A stretch of 64,000 nt of DNA. It comes from Symsagittifera roscoffensis. Its lineage: Eukaryota > Xenacoelomorpha > Acoela > Convolutidae. A program made the position numbers and the translations under genes. The stretch lies in the NCBI RefSeq assembly GCF_963678635.1, contig NC_087063.1:4560580-4624579 (forward strand), read 5' to 3'. Of this stretch, positions 53,461 through 64,000 are shown piece after piece; within the stretch, counting starts at the first letter, position 1; every line of letters begins with the position of its first letter. The notes under the pieces are model-generated. The model was not told the origin of the DNA. It was given only the letters and a program-made list of their open reading frames with translations, and ran no database searches.

Positions 53461-55275
53461 AAACATCATCCCTGGTCGATGAAGCTGCTCTTAAAAACGA
53501 TAAGTTATCAAAATTATGAGTGTAGGTTGCCTATAACGAAGCACCGAAATTAAATGGATGTTCTATACAGTCTGTTTGAAATTGTTGGCTGAATGAAAAC
53601 ATTCATTCATTTTGCTCTAGCTTTAGGTGCAGTCAATAATTGATTTCACAAAAGTCGTTTTCAAATTGATAAAACTCATTATCGGAAACATTTTCCGGTT
53701 ACATTTGACCTTAATTAATCTCTGCATAATGACAATAACCTTCGATAATATTATAATAAGTTATTGTTTGACTACCGTTTGAGTTTTGCGTGATTAATTT
53801 GTAAGCATTTGGAAACATCACGTTTTTGTCAATTGAGCCCTAATTCTTTACCATTTTATATTCGTGGGTCTTCGCAATATAACTCCACTATTCCAATAAA
53901 AAACCGTAGAATCTTCTAAGTTTCGACTTGAAGTCTATGATCGGAATTGATGTCTTTGCAACTTGCTTACAACGTGCTTACAATTTATTTATTTTTAGTC
54001 AATTTGATCAGGTTCATACAATTTTCTTCTCCCAGTGCGATCTTTTTTGAGTAATATTTTATTCACAGTTTTATCCGCACCAGAGTTTCATGGATGAAAG
54101 ATGATTATAATGGGAAAATGTAGTCTACAAAGTGGTCTTTATAATCCATTATTGTCATTATAATCGATTATTTTTGTGAATTATAGTCTTTAAATTTTTT
54201 GCAAATTATTTGCAAAGTTTTCAACAGTCTGTGCTTCTGGTGTTTTTTTAGTTTTTTAGTTTTCCACGAGCAATCATCGGAAAGTGTAGAGTGATATACC
54301 ATATTCAAGCCCTTTCAGCCCAGATTCGAAAGACAATTTCCAAGCTCAAAAACTTTTCTCAGTATCGAGAAAAACATGTTTGAAATTTTTTTATTGATGT
54401 AATTTCGAGCAAATAAGATGAACGAGCAGGCTACAAATAGCTTATTTGTGTAAAGTTTATTAACAAGTAAATTTTTTTTTTTAATTTTTGCTATTTTGAG
54501 AATCAAAACCATTGAGAGATTTTTAAAAATTAAAACCGGTTTTTGCAAAAAAAATCGAAAAAACTTGTTTTTTTTTTGAACGTTTTTTTTTTCGTTTTTG
54601 TAATGATTTTTCCAACTGGCCTATTTTTTATGACTGTTGTAAATTTTAGTAAAACCTTTTTCATATTTTTAAAATTTTTAAGACTGGTCAAAACAATCTG
54701 TGCTACTTGCACAGTAACCGGCTGCCCTATTTTTTATATAACATGCGTGTTCAATCCCTCCTGCGAGTACTATTCACCCAACTTTCCCTCTCCGCGTTTA
54801 GACACCCCTCAGACTCCAAATAGCGCCCTTACCTGGATATTTGGAAGTGGGCTATGGCATTGAAGCGCGGCGAGGGAGTTGTAAGCGTGGGGTTGGGGGA
54901 CGTGGGCTACAGCAGCATCAGGTGATTTTTGTTGCAACTTTCAAATGCCTGGGTTTTTTTTATGATTCAGATTTTTTTTGGATCAGTTGAGGGCTTAATC
55001 CACAGACCTACATAGTCCCTGTTGTGCGCGCATACTAATATACGACTATGTTAGCTTGTTCGAATTGAAGCTAGTCTAAGTAAGGTAATTGCTATATACT
55101 TTGCTGATCGTTTTATGCTGAAAAATTAATGCAAATTAGTTACACCTGGCGAAATATATCCCGCGCTAAAAAACTGGTTTAAATTGAATTGAAGGAAGCT
55201 GCTCGGTCGAACATTTTTCATATACAACTGAAATTTTAACACTTAAAACTGGACATTAACAGCCTAAAACCAATT

Positions 55276-55325
55276 AAAAGGTAGTCGGAATTTTCGACTT
55301 TACCTCGATACGAGCAATCTTGTTC
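55276..55325 (+). mobile_element. Helentron-like 3'-end relic
   Basis: AGTCGGAATTTTCGACTTTA then CGATACGAGCAATCTTGTT; the hairpin is decayed. Confidence 0.35.
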
Positions 55326-56504
55326 TATTGTAGCATCAACTGTAAATCTTGTTCTTTTTTCGTAATTATTATATTTCCATGTAAATCTATTTTTTTGTGC
55401 AATAAGGATCATTTTCATTAAAAGCTACTGCTAAGGAATTCGCAAAGAGATCGCGGTGGTTTTGCAAACTTTTTTGAAAGTACTTTCAGTTAAAACAGTA
55501 TAACTTTTTGACCTCTGTCAAAAAATTATGAAAACCTTGTTTTGCCAAATCAAAATACACTTTACAAAGAAATCTCAAAAAGAGCATCTGGTAGTTCTCG
55601 TTGAGCTTTTCCATTGAAATTTGCGCTTACACCTTAAATTTTTTGAATATCGGCTTGGTCACGCGATTGAAAAAATTTAAGTGCAGATAAACTTATATGG
55701 GTGTCATGATGTCATAAAGTGGTAAAACGTGATTGGGAAAAACTTAGAAAAGTACCAGGCCAGCAAAATCATCAAAACAAAAGACAAACAATCAAACAAA
55801 CACAACTAACTACTAATAAAATTTCTTTTTAAAAATATTTAGAAACGATTTGATTAATCATATTATTAAAATTATAGTGCCTGCTATTTCTTTTTGAGCG
55901 TTTATACTGAATTAGGTTGAAGTTTCTACCCGCATTGACAAACTTGTGAATAAAATCGATTTAAATCAGTTTTTATACTGACAAAATACTGTCTAGAAAA
56001 CGGTTTACAAAAGCCAATATACATACGTAAATTGATATAGAATGAAACAAATGGATTTTTCGATGGAAAAAAGTGATGATTTTTTTAACATAAAAATGGA
56101 TTTGAAGGGTTTTCGCAATGTAGTGAAAATCTTTAAAATCTCAACAAAACTCATTTAACTCAAATATTTTTTTTGCTTCTAAGCTTAAGCAAAATTGTGT
56201 AGCCAAGAAAATCTTTGTCTGGATCTATATAGAGCAAAAAAAGCTCGAGGAGTGTTTTAAACCGCAAACTAGAAAAAATGATAATGTTCTGTAAAAACTG
56301 ACCAAACAAAAAATTGGTAAAAAACCGGTTTAACTCGAGTTTAATTTTACTAAAAATCGTAGGAAAACAAAACAAAAAAAGTAAACAAAAAAGGATTTCA
56401 ATCAATTTAGATTTTATTGAAAATGATTTTTCAGCTATATTTTGTATCAAACTATTTTGATTCAAATCGATAAATTTTAGGTTTCTGCTAGAATATAAGT
56501 TTAA

Positions 56505-56775
56505 AATCGATTGCAATCCATTTCTTGATTACTTATCAGGAAGGGTATAATAGAATACTTGAACCTTTTTTGAACACTTGTGGCGCCAAACTTTTTCAAT
56601 TATACCGAAAAGGAGATCCGTTTTTAGTGATCAGGTGGAAACAAAATCATTCAGATGAGCAGAACAATAAACAAAAATTTTTAATGATTGATACACTGAT
56701 ATGTAACACATTTTCGTCGAATTCTGTTTTCAAACCAGTATTTGTTTTGTTTTTTTTTGCAGAACGGCGGAAGAT
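56505..56775 (+). repeat. direct repeat, copy 1
   Basis: Shares GCAATCCATTTCTT, AATTATACCGAAAA, TCATTCAGATGAGCAGAACA and TTTGCAGA(A/G)CG(G/A) with 57250-57485 in the same order, about 720 bp apart. Confidence 0.7.
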
Positions 56776-56867
56776 TTAATTTTTCATATACAATTCAAAG
56801 CCAAGTTCAACTTCCTCTCTAAAAAATCATCAAAATATGATTATCTATACATTGGTAAAAAAAGATT

Positions 56868-56935
56868 GCATAAGCGAAGGGTGATAAAACCAAGAAAATG
56901 CTGCGAAGGGTGATAAACGAAGAAAATGCTGTTAG
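56868..56935. repeat. short tandem duplication
   Basis: CGAAGGGTGATAAA followed by AAGAAAATGCTG occurs twice in a row. Confidence 0.6.
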
Positions 56936-57249
56936 TTGCTGTACTACTGTAGCTACAGTTATTTTTTAAAAATTTTCTTACAAGGATTTTTTGTTTGAGA
57001 TTGATATTAAAGATGTGAGCATAGAATTTAGCCTGATTTTTCTTTTGCATTACAATACTGAATGATAAATTGTTACATTAGAATATGATCTTCGCTTGTC
57101 TTTTTCTTTTTTCTTTATGCTGTTTGTTGTTCCAACTTTCGAATAAAGAACGGAATATATATGCCCGGGTGACTTTTTTATTTAGAACGATTTTAGATAA
57201 GTTCACTAAATCAATTCAAATTGATTATTTTTTAAAATTTTTTGCTACT

Positions 57250-57485
57250 GCAATTCGACTGCAATCCATTTCTTATCCATTCATGATCATTAGTGGCACC
57301 AAATTTTTGCAATTATACCGAAAATGAGAGACGTTTTTCATACATCAGGTGAAAAAAAAATCATTCAGATGAGCAGAACAATAAACAAATTTTATTTAAG
57401 ATTGATACACGGATATGTCTCACATTTTCGTTGAATTCTGATTTAAATCCACTATTTGACTTGTTTTGTTTGCAGAGCGATGGAA
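57250..57485 (+). repeat. direct repeat, copy 2
   Basis: Counterpart of 56505-56775. It ends at a TTTGCAG followed by a short open frame (RWKHNDGCVLSDCPACGHRS) that does not extend convincingly. Confidence 0.7.
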
Positions 57486-57811
57486 GCATAACGATGGCTG
57501 TGTATTATCAGACTGCCCTGCCTGTGGGCATCGATCCGGAAATTTTGTGATTGCCAAACGAGTATGCTTGCACATGGCTTGGGTGCGGTTTTGCTGCTGG
57601 AATAATATTTTGATAGTTTGTTTCAGTACGCTAATTATTTACGGGTGGCAAATTATTTGCATTTATATTTGTTCTAATTTAAATTGAGTCAAGCTAATTG
57701 TTCTTATTACTTCCATAAACGACTCAAATTTTAAAAAAATTGATTTTATAAGCCTAAAATTTGTGGTTTGTCAGTATTTCATTTAAGAAAAACATTTCGA
57801 GACCCATTAAT

Positions 57812-57858
57812 TGGCAGTCGGAATATTCAAGTCTTTGCCCGATACGAGCAATTTTTGT
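57812..57858 (+). mobile_element. Helentron-like 3'-end relic
   Basis: GGCAGTCGGAATATTCAAG and CCCGATACGAGCAATTTTTGT. Confidence 0.35.
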
Positions 57859-58261
57859 ATATTGTCGAAGCAATATAAACAACAGATAACCTAAATCCCA
57901 AATAAATCGAGAACTGAAAATTGAGTGTTTAGTTCTGGAAAGTTAAGAGACAAAACTTGCAAAAAAATCTGTAAACTACTATTCTGGATCATCGGCCAAT
58001 TGGACCTAAGCCAAGCCCTTTATCATACTAGGATTTTTGGGTGTTTTCTGTGTTATACAGCCCAAATCAATTATCAAAGTATTAATTGAGCTTCTGTTTT
58101 CATTAAAACGCTGAGAACCTTTTTCGCTGGTATCAATTTCAACCAATCAAACTCGAGCAAAATGATCAAACTTTCAAAATAGCAAAAAGAAAACATTTTG
58201 GGCTGTATAACAGAAAAAACATACTTTGTCTTTTATCGAAATAAGGATTACAGGCGATTTA

Positions 58262-58461
58262 NNNNNNNNNNNNNNNNNNNNNNNNNNNNNNNNNNNNNNN
58301 NNNNNNNNNNNNNNNNNNNNNNNNNNNNNNNNNNNNNNNNNNNNNNNNNNNNNNNNNNNNNNNNNNNNNNNNNNNNNNNNNNNNNNNNNNNNNNNNNNNN
58401 NNNNNNNNNNNNNNNNNNNNNNNNNNNNNNNNNNNNNNNNNNNNNNNNNNNNNNNNNNNNN
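58262..58461. other. assembly gap (200 N)
   Basis: Exactly 200 undetermined bases, a conventional scaffold spacer. Frames crossing it are artefacts. Confidence 0.99.
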
Positions 58462-61400
58462 ATGATGACAGATGGCTCAAAAAAAAGTAATCACAGCGGA
58501 AGAGTGAAAAAACTTTGTATACATTTGATTAGTGATTGCATTTCTTCATTAAATGCCAAAACTCTATCGATGTTGTCAAAATGAATTCTGTAGGTTAAAA
58601 AAATCACTAAAAATGCAGGCGTTGCTAAAATCTTTCGTTATTGTGAAACAACATTTTTTTTCAGTTTCTTCGGTCCTAATAAACAAAATGACTTTTGTTA
58701 AAATGAACGAGTGTTTCCTTAATCAAAGCTGAGTTTAATGTTCAAGGAATCAATTTTACAATAAAGTCTGATTTATTCTTTGTAATTTGATTTTGATATT
58801 CTATAAAAATAATATATGAGTAAAATTGATCTTTCTGCAGAGCTATACACTTTTTCAATAAGTTTTTCCGCCCCATAATTTCACATTAATATTTTTTGCT
58901 TTCCGTTTCATTTATTTGCAAACAAAAGCGATTGCAAAATGTACCAGTGGTTTTGAAACCTTAAATCGATTTCTTTTATGGAGCCTTAATGATCAAAACA
59001 TGGTGCGCGGGGATTATCAGTCAACCTTGACGTTTTTATACGTGATTATCGGAGTCAGCTGCACTGGGAAAAATAAGGAGGTATTAGCAGAGCGCTTAGT
59101 TCATTTTTTCAAATTTCAATCCGGTTCTTCAATGGGTTATTCACAATCAATCAAAGTCGGCCCAGATTTAATCTCCACCACTGGTAGACCTGGTTAGAGT
59201 CACTTAGTTAAGTATGCCAGTTATAAATGGAGATTTCTGGTGATAAAAGAAGAAACTCTATCATGTGCAGATAGTGTATTTGATTTGCTTCAGATCATTA
59301 ATTACAACGTTCTTTCACGCACGAAAATCCAAAAGTCAATTTTTTTAACTCGGTTTCGAGTACGCTCCTGTTTTTCTTGTTAGTTCTGAAAGTTACTAGA
59401 AGTGATGCGAGTTTTGGTTGATTTTAGAATTCTGATGTTTTCAAGGCTTTTTAGGCTTTGATGTTAATGTATTTAGGCTTTCCTTCGAAATTTTATATGA
59501 AGCCAAAAAATTCAATTTTCAGAGCTTTCGACTGTTAGAAGATTTTTCATTATTTTTTTTTCAGGCTAAAAGTTTGAATCATACAGCAGAAAAAAACTAA
59601 GCGCCAGGTTTTTTCATGTTTTTTCTTATGATTGGAAAATCAATAGTCATGATTTTAAAATCGATTTGATTGAAACAACAAAACTTTCAAGGCATGATAT
59701 CTCCATAATGCTATGCTGATTTAAATTATCTGGTCAAAACGAATAAAACTTGAAATTTAAATTGCGTTTTTCTCAAACTCGGTTGACTTCAGACAAAAAA
59801 TGATGAACACAAAACTTGCGCAAAATTTCAGCAAAATTAATGTGTTCAATTTATATAGCAAAAATCGGGGGCGGGGGTAAATTTTAACCTCAAAAATGAC
59901 CATTTTTGTCTTTTTAGTCAATCAAAACGCATAAACTATTGGTTCGGAGGCTAACAAAATATATCAAAAGGAGCCTTCATTATAGCTCAAAAAAATTCAA
60001 GAAGGGTATAATTGTTTCAGTTTTGTCTAATGATATTCTTTTTTGTTTGACGCCAAAATAATTATATTCTTTTTTGTTTGACGCCAAAGTACTATTTTTT
60101 ATTTAAAAGCAAATTTTAGACGATTTGCTTCAATTTTTGGAGATTACACGCTTGTAAAATCTTGTTGGATTGCATAAGAGGCTCATTTTTTACTAGTTTT
60201 GTCAGCAATTCAACCAATTGTTTTTGAGGTTAAACTTTGGACCCGAATTTAGCAAATAAACAATTGCACCATTTTAATTCTGCTGAAATTCTCAGCAAGT
60301 TGTGTGTTCATCAACTTATGTCTGAAATTAACCGAATTTAAGAAACACGCGTTATAATTTCCAAGTTGTATTCGGTTTGTCCGGATAATTTAAATCAGCA
60401 CTGTAATAAGGTTTATATGAGATAAAAGGTTTAGCGGCACATATAAACATAAATTTTTTAAAAAAATGCAAAAAAAACACTTCAGCTATTGTCTTATTTA
60501 CCATTCAGCTAAGCTCTTCAAAAAAGGAAAACCACTTTGCAAAAACTTAAAAGCCTCAAACATCCTAATTACTTGTAATCACAGAACCGAAAGGGGTCAT
60601 AATTCTTGTAATGAGCATTTCTGAAGCAGCAGAAAACGATTTTTTGTTTCAACTGCAGATGCTTTAGAAAAACACATGATGTAAATTTATAAGTTCAGGA
60701 ATTTGGGATTTACGCTTATGCTCTTAGAAGGGAAGTCTAATTCAGATTAGATGCGTAATATAAAAAGTAAGAACAGAATTCGTGATTAGAAAATGTGCTA
60801 AAAATGTCACTTCTAATTAAGGAAGAGCGTCTTTTTTCGACTGCACAAAACAGTTTCCTTCTTTTTTACATCAAAAGTGATCTATAATTTTTGATTTGGG
60901 CTATTAGATCATATTTGAAGGTCAAACTCAACATTTCAAGATTTTTCATTTGCGGTTAGCATTAATTTTAGCTATACAAAATTAGCTCGAAAATGGAAAA
61001 TTGATAACACCGTCATACGGAAAACAGATATTCGTCTGAAAAAAGACATGAGAATGATAATTTGTCCCATAAACAATTGAAATGAAAAAATGTATTTACG
61101 GACCATAATTGGTTATTAATAAGGAAGCAGTCCAACAAAAAATTCTGATCTTTTTATAAAGAAAGCCGATACATTAACTGATTCATCTGAAAAGGAAAAA
61201 AAGAAATTTTATTCAATTTAGAACAATGCAAAAGAAAAAATTCTTTTCAAAAAAAGAATAAAGTTAAGCCAAAAAAAGACTTATAGAATAGCAAAAAGAC
61301 TAGCTGTTCCGGGCGTGTTTTTCCTATTTTTATAATTTGGGAAAGGATTGAATTTGTAGATTAACCAGTTTCAATTTCAGCAATCTGACAGCACTGTCAC

Positions 61401-61893
61401 AATCCCCCTACTCTTTTGTGACACTAAATACCCCCCCCTCCCCCTCCCCCATCCTCCGCCCCTTTAATCCATCTATCTTTCCACCCTCAATAGCCTAAAA
61501 AGAGACGTGGGTTCATATGTGACCATCTTTTTTCATCAGGTTTAAAGCTTTTCCTCCCGAAAAATTTTTTTTCAATTATTTCTTCTCGAGTCGGCTAATT
61601 CATTTTAAGTAACTTGCTTTTTTTTGGAGCCAATCATTTCTACATTTACTACAATTTATTTTCTCCAATTTTAAAAAAGGTTGCCACAAAAACAAGTGAA
61701 AAACAATGAAATTAACCTTTATATAATTTGAGAGCTCAAATTTAACAAGAAACGTGGCGGGCTAAAAATTTGTGGAAAGGGCAAAAGCGCATCTTCAATT
61801 AGTTCACATTTTGGTCACAAAAAAAAACACTTTTTTTTAAATGAATGCCATTTGAATATTTTCAGCTTAAAAATCACCGCTGAATCTTTAAGT
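58462..61893. other. innexin intron 1 sequence, no gene recognised
   Basis: AT-rich. Contains a two-copy tandem repeat of ATTCTTTTTTGTTTGACGCC at about 60038-60090 and a C-rich microsatellite-like patch near 61400-61470. The 93-residue + frame at 58916-59197 has no supporting signal. Confidence 0.4.
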
Positions 61894-62102
61894 ACCCGGT
61901 TGACAAAAAATGCTAGTCATACAATTCCCATACAGTTTACCATACCGTTCAAACGTTTAAAAAAGTGTATAAATACTATATGACTAGCATTTTTTCCATA
62001 CTATGGAACTGTATGGCTAGCATTTTCTCATAATGACACTGTATGGCCATAAATGGGAACTGTATGACTAGCATTTTTAATGTATGGCGGTCAACCCGGT
62101 GC
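61894..62102. mobile_element. short palindromic MITE
   Basis: Ends ACCCGGTTGAC and GTCAACCCGGT form an inverted repeat with one mismatch. Inside, TGCTAGTCATAC faces GTATGACTAGCA, with further TATGACTAGCAT/TATGGCTAGCAT copies. About 205 bp and non-coding. Confidence 0.6.
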
Positions 62103-62948
62103 ATAATTATTACGTAACTGATTTTTTTTCTAGTGACCCTAGCTTGGTCCGTTGATTTCGTATTAGGTCGTGTTAAACCATGGAACACTGAACCTGTCAC
62201 GCCAATTCAGACGGAAAAAATAGACACCGGTCAAAATTCAAATTGAATTTTTATATTTTCATTTAATTGTGACAAAAGGTACGTTTAAGACATGCTATAA
62301 GTGGTGACCGGCAAATAAGACGACAGCCGTTAAGGCGACAACTGTTTTTGATGGGACTATAAGACGACGCACCACGCAAATCTCCACAATAGTCTTTTTG
62401 AGAAATTCAAACCGCTTAATTTCGAACTGCTCATTTTACATGTAATAATTCTTATTGGTCGTTTTAATGGCCTGTCGTTTTATTTAGCTAGTACCGCTAT
62501 AAGTATCTAGTTTCGATACCATGGAACTAGTTTTGCTTTCCATTTTTTTCCCATAAGGAGAAGTTAGAAAACATTATACTTTTTTCTACTTAGAAGCTTC
62601 CATTAGTTTTGGCTCTAAAATAACCTGCCTAAGTTAATGAAAATTTTTTAGTCTAGATTGTTTGAACCAATAAAATACATGTGCAAATTGGATATTTTTG
62701 AGAACGTTAAGTCAGTTGATTTGTCAACCCGGGGGATCGAACCTCTAGCCTCTGAACTTTGACTCCAAAAACATTCAAAATTATCTTTTGATTTATATTT
62801 TGAGCAAGATAGCAGCAGGGAAACTCAACTTGGTGGAGCGGCGTTCAGAACCAAATGAAAAATCATGTAAAACACAACAAAACGCAATTCTATAATAGAA
62901 AAATATAGATATTTAATTTCCAAAAAAAATAGAGAAAATGCTACTCAC

Positions 62949-63119
62949 CCACGTATTGTTTTGTGCTGACAAGAATAGCTAGAACTACAAATAGAACAGA
63001 AGTGTATCGGTGGTGCAGCTTGTCTATCCAGTCACCGTCATCAGTGGTGTCCTTGACCACTGCTTTTAGCACGTGACCTATCATCATTCCGTCCAGAGAT
63101 GACTCACCGATATCGGCCC
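62949..63119 (-). CDS. innexin exon 1 (first in window): N-terminus and TM1
   Basis: Acceptor TTTTTGCAG. Reads ADIGESSLDGMMIGHVLKAV then VKDTTDDGDWIDKLHHRYTS, the DDxWxDxLxxxYT region before TM1. TM1 follows (VLFVVLAILVSTKQYV) and the exon ends with the G of a Gly codon at GTGAGT. The tandem Met at 63082-63087 fits the usual innexin start; from there the five exons give 438 residues, a normal innexin length. The frame is open upstream to the acceptor, so coding may begin in an exon beyond 64000. Confidence 0.92.
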
Positions 63120-63885
63120 CTGCAAAAATCAGTTTTCACTCAAAACATGAACATCACATAAATCAAGAGAGTCTAGGTTCATCGGGGCAATTTTTGGCAC
63201 GCTTCCAGTACCGCCTTTTATATTTTGAAAACACCGTTAGCAAATAAAATATGTTAAATTAATTTTTCTTTTGTGAATTAGGGATCTTTTTTCTTATTTC
63301 GCCCAAAAATCAATATTTCAACACATCTTGCACTGAAACTAGTTTGCTTCAATTTGATTGGCTACAATTAAAACGATCGCATTTGTATCAACAAAACGAA
63401 TCAGTGCAATCAGTGTTTTGCTCTCTGCATTTATACATTGAATACTACAGAATTGCAAAATTTGGAAATATGGGCGGAATAAGTTAAAGACCCTGAATTA
63501 GACTATAAGATGTGATTGAGAACAAGTGAATACATTTAGATAACTGTTTTGGAAGTACGAGTTTGCAAATGCTTAGCCTTTGGTGCTTTATTTTTTAGGA
63601 GGTGGGGGAGATAGTTATAGTGATCTCGTTTTTTGTTTAATGCGATGTTTTATCAAATAAACAAACACTGAAAAAAATCCAACTGGCGTTTTAACTTGCC
63701 ACAGTTCTGGCGCTTGTCTACTACTATTTTTTTCAAGCTCTTTAAATTGATATTTTATATGAAAAATTGACTTTCAAATTCGATTAATTTTCAAAGTTTA
63801 GGGCAAAGTTAGATACATATAGCTCAGAGATAAAAAAAATGTCACACAAAAATTCTGAAAAAAACTTGACATTATGCATTATGGT
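63120..63885 (-). other. innexin upstream intron, no gene recognised
   Basis: AT-rich sequence upstream of the TGCAG acceptor of exon 1. The promoter and any earlier exon lie beyond the window. Confidence 0.5.
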
Positions 63886-64000
63886 CAGGGACGGATTTAT
63901 TGGGGGGGGGGGGGGTTGCGGACGCCTTTTCTTTTTCTCAGGGATTCGACCACCCCATCAACCAAAGGCTCCCTCAGTTGGTTTTATTTTATGTCATTCA
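63886..64000 (+). mobile_element. hAT-like MITE, cut by window end
   Basis: CAGGGACGGATTTATTGGGG start, then CTCAGGGATTCGACC as in the family. Confidence 0.6.

Larger units (their letters stand above)
52836..62948 (-). other. innexin intron 1 (10.1 kb)
   Basis: GT-AG intron (donor GTGAGT). It holds repeats and an assembly gap, listed separately. A GC-rich patch at 54720-54940 contains a coding-like - strand frame (SPDAAVAHVPQPHAYNSLAA...) ending at a consensus CAG|GTAAGG donor (54832). Its phase does not fit exon 2, so it is not assigned. Confidence 0.65.

Noticed and set aside
58198-58584. Open frames crossing the N run
   Set aside because: The frames exist only because undetermined bases contain no stops.
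58916-59197. 93-codon + strand frame
   Set aside because: No splice or poly(A) signal fits, composition is unremarkable and there is no recognisable motif.
1-64000. CRISPR arrays, bacterial operons, rRNA or tRNA genes
   Set aside because: No array of regular direct repeats, no ribosome binding sites or gene packing, and no cloverleaf or rRNA core sequence seen; the DNA is eukaryotic.

Overview
The window is eukaryotic, AT-rich DNA from an invertebrate animal. The main evidence is a gap-junction innexin gene split over kilobase-scale introns, a papain-family protease exon, GT-AG splice sites, AATAAA signals and dense eukaryotic transposons. I cannot name the phylum. A 200-N assembly gap lies at 58262-58461.

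Layout. (1) 1-2611: the last exon of a papain-like (C1A) cysteine protease on the + strand, with its poly(A) signal. (2) 3270-27617: one giant LTR retroelement of the Ty3/gypsy (Metaviridae) type, transcribed on the - strand. It has 410-bp LTRs, a 4-bp target duplication (ACGC) and a tRNA-type primer binding site. Gag-like frames, aspartic protease, reverse transcriptase, RNase H and integrase with a GPY/F module follow. Next come unassigned frames between pol and env, an envelope-type glycoprotein frame and three further unassigned frames. About 5.6 kb (end of RT through the front of env) is present twice in tandem, so the element carries two RNase H-integrase-env-front blocks. All the large frames contain breaks, so this copy looks dead. 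It sits inside an older hAT-like MITE. (3) 27618-36442: repeat-rich spacer with a few coding-like stretches beside good splice acceptors. (4) 36443-63119: the innexin gene on the - strand. Five phase-compatible exons encode all four membrane spans and the four loop cysteines. A sixth exon downstream is in frame for an alternative, His/Lys/Gln-rich tail.

The innexin introns and the spacer hold several transposon families. One is a ~540-bp family with a 3' hairpin and asymmetric terminal inverted repeats, like non-autonomous Helentrons. Another is a family of hAT-like MITEs with CAGGGGCGGA termini. There is also a ~660-bp near-perfect inverted repeat, a short palindromic MITE and some tandem and dispersed repeats.

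The most unusual object is the LTR element. The two tandem units differ by several percent in non-coding DNA, yet the LTRs differ at only 6 of 410 positions. The duplication therefore probably existed before this insertion, either through recombination between two related genomes or because a double-pol element was able to move.
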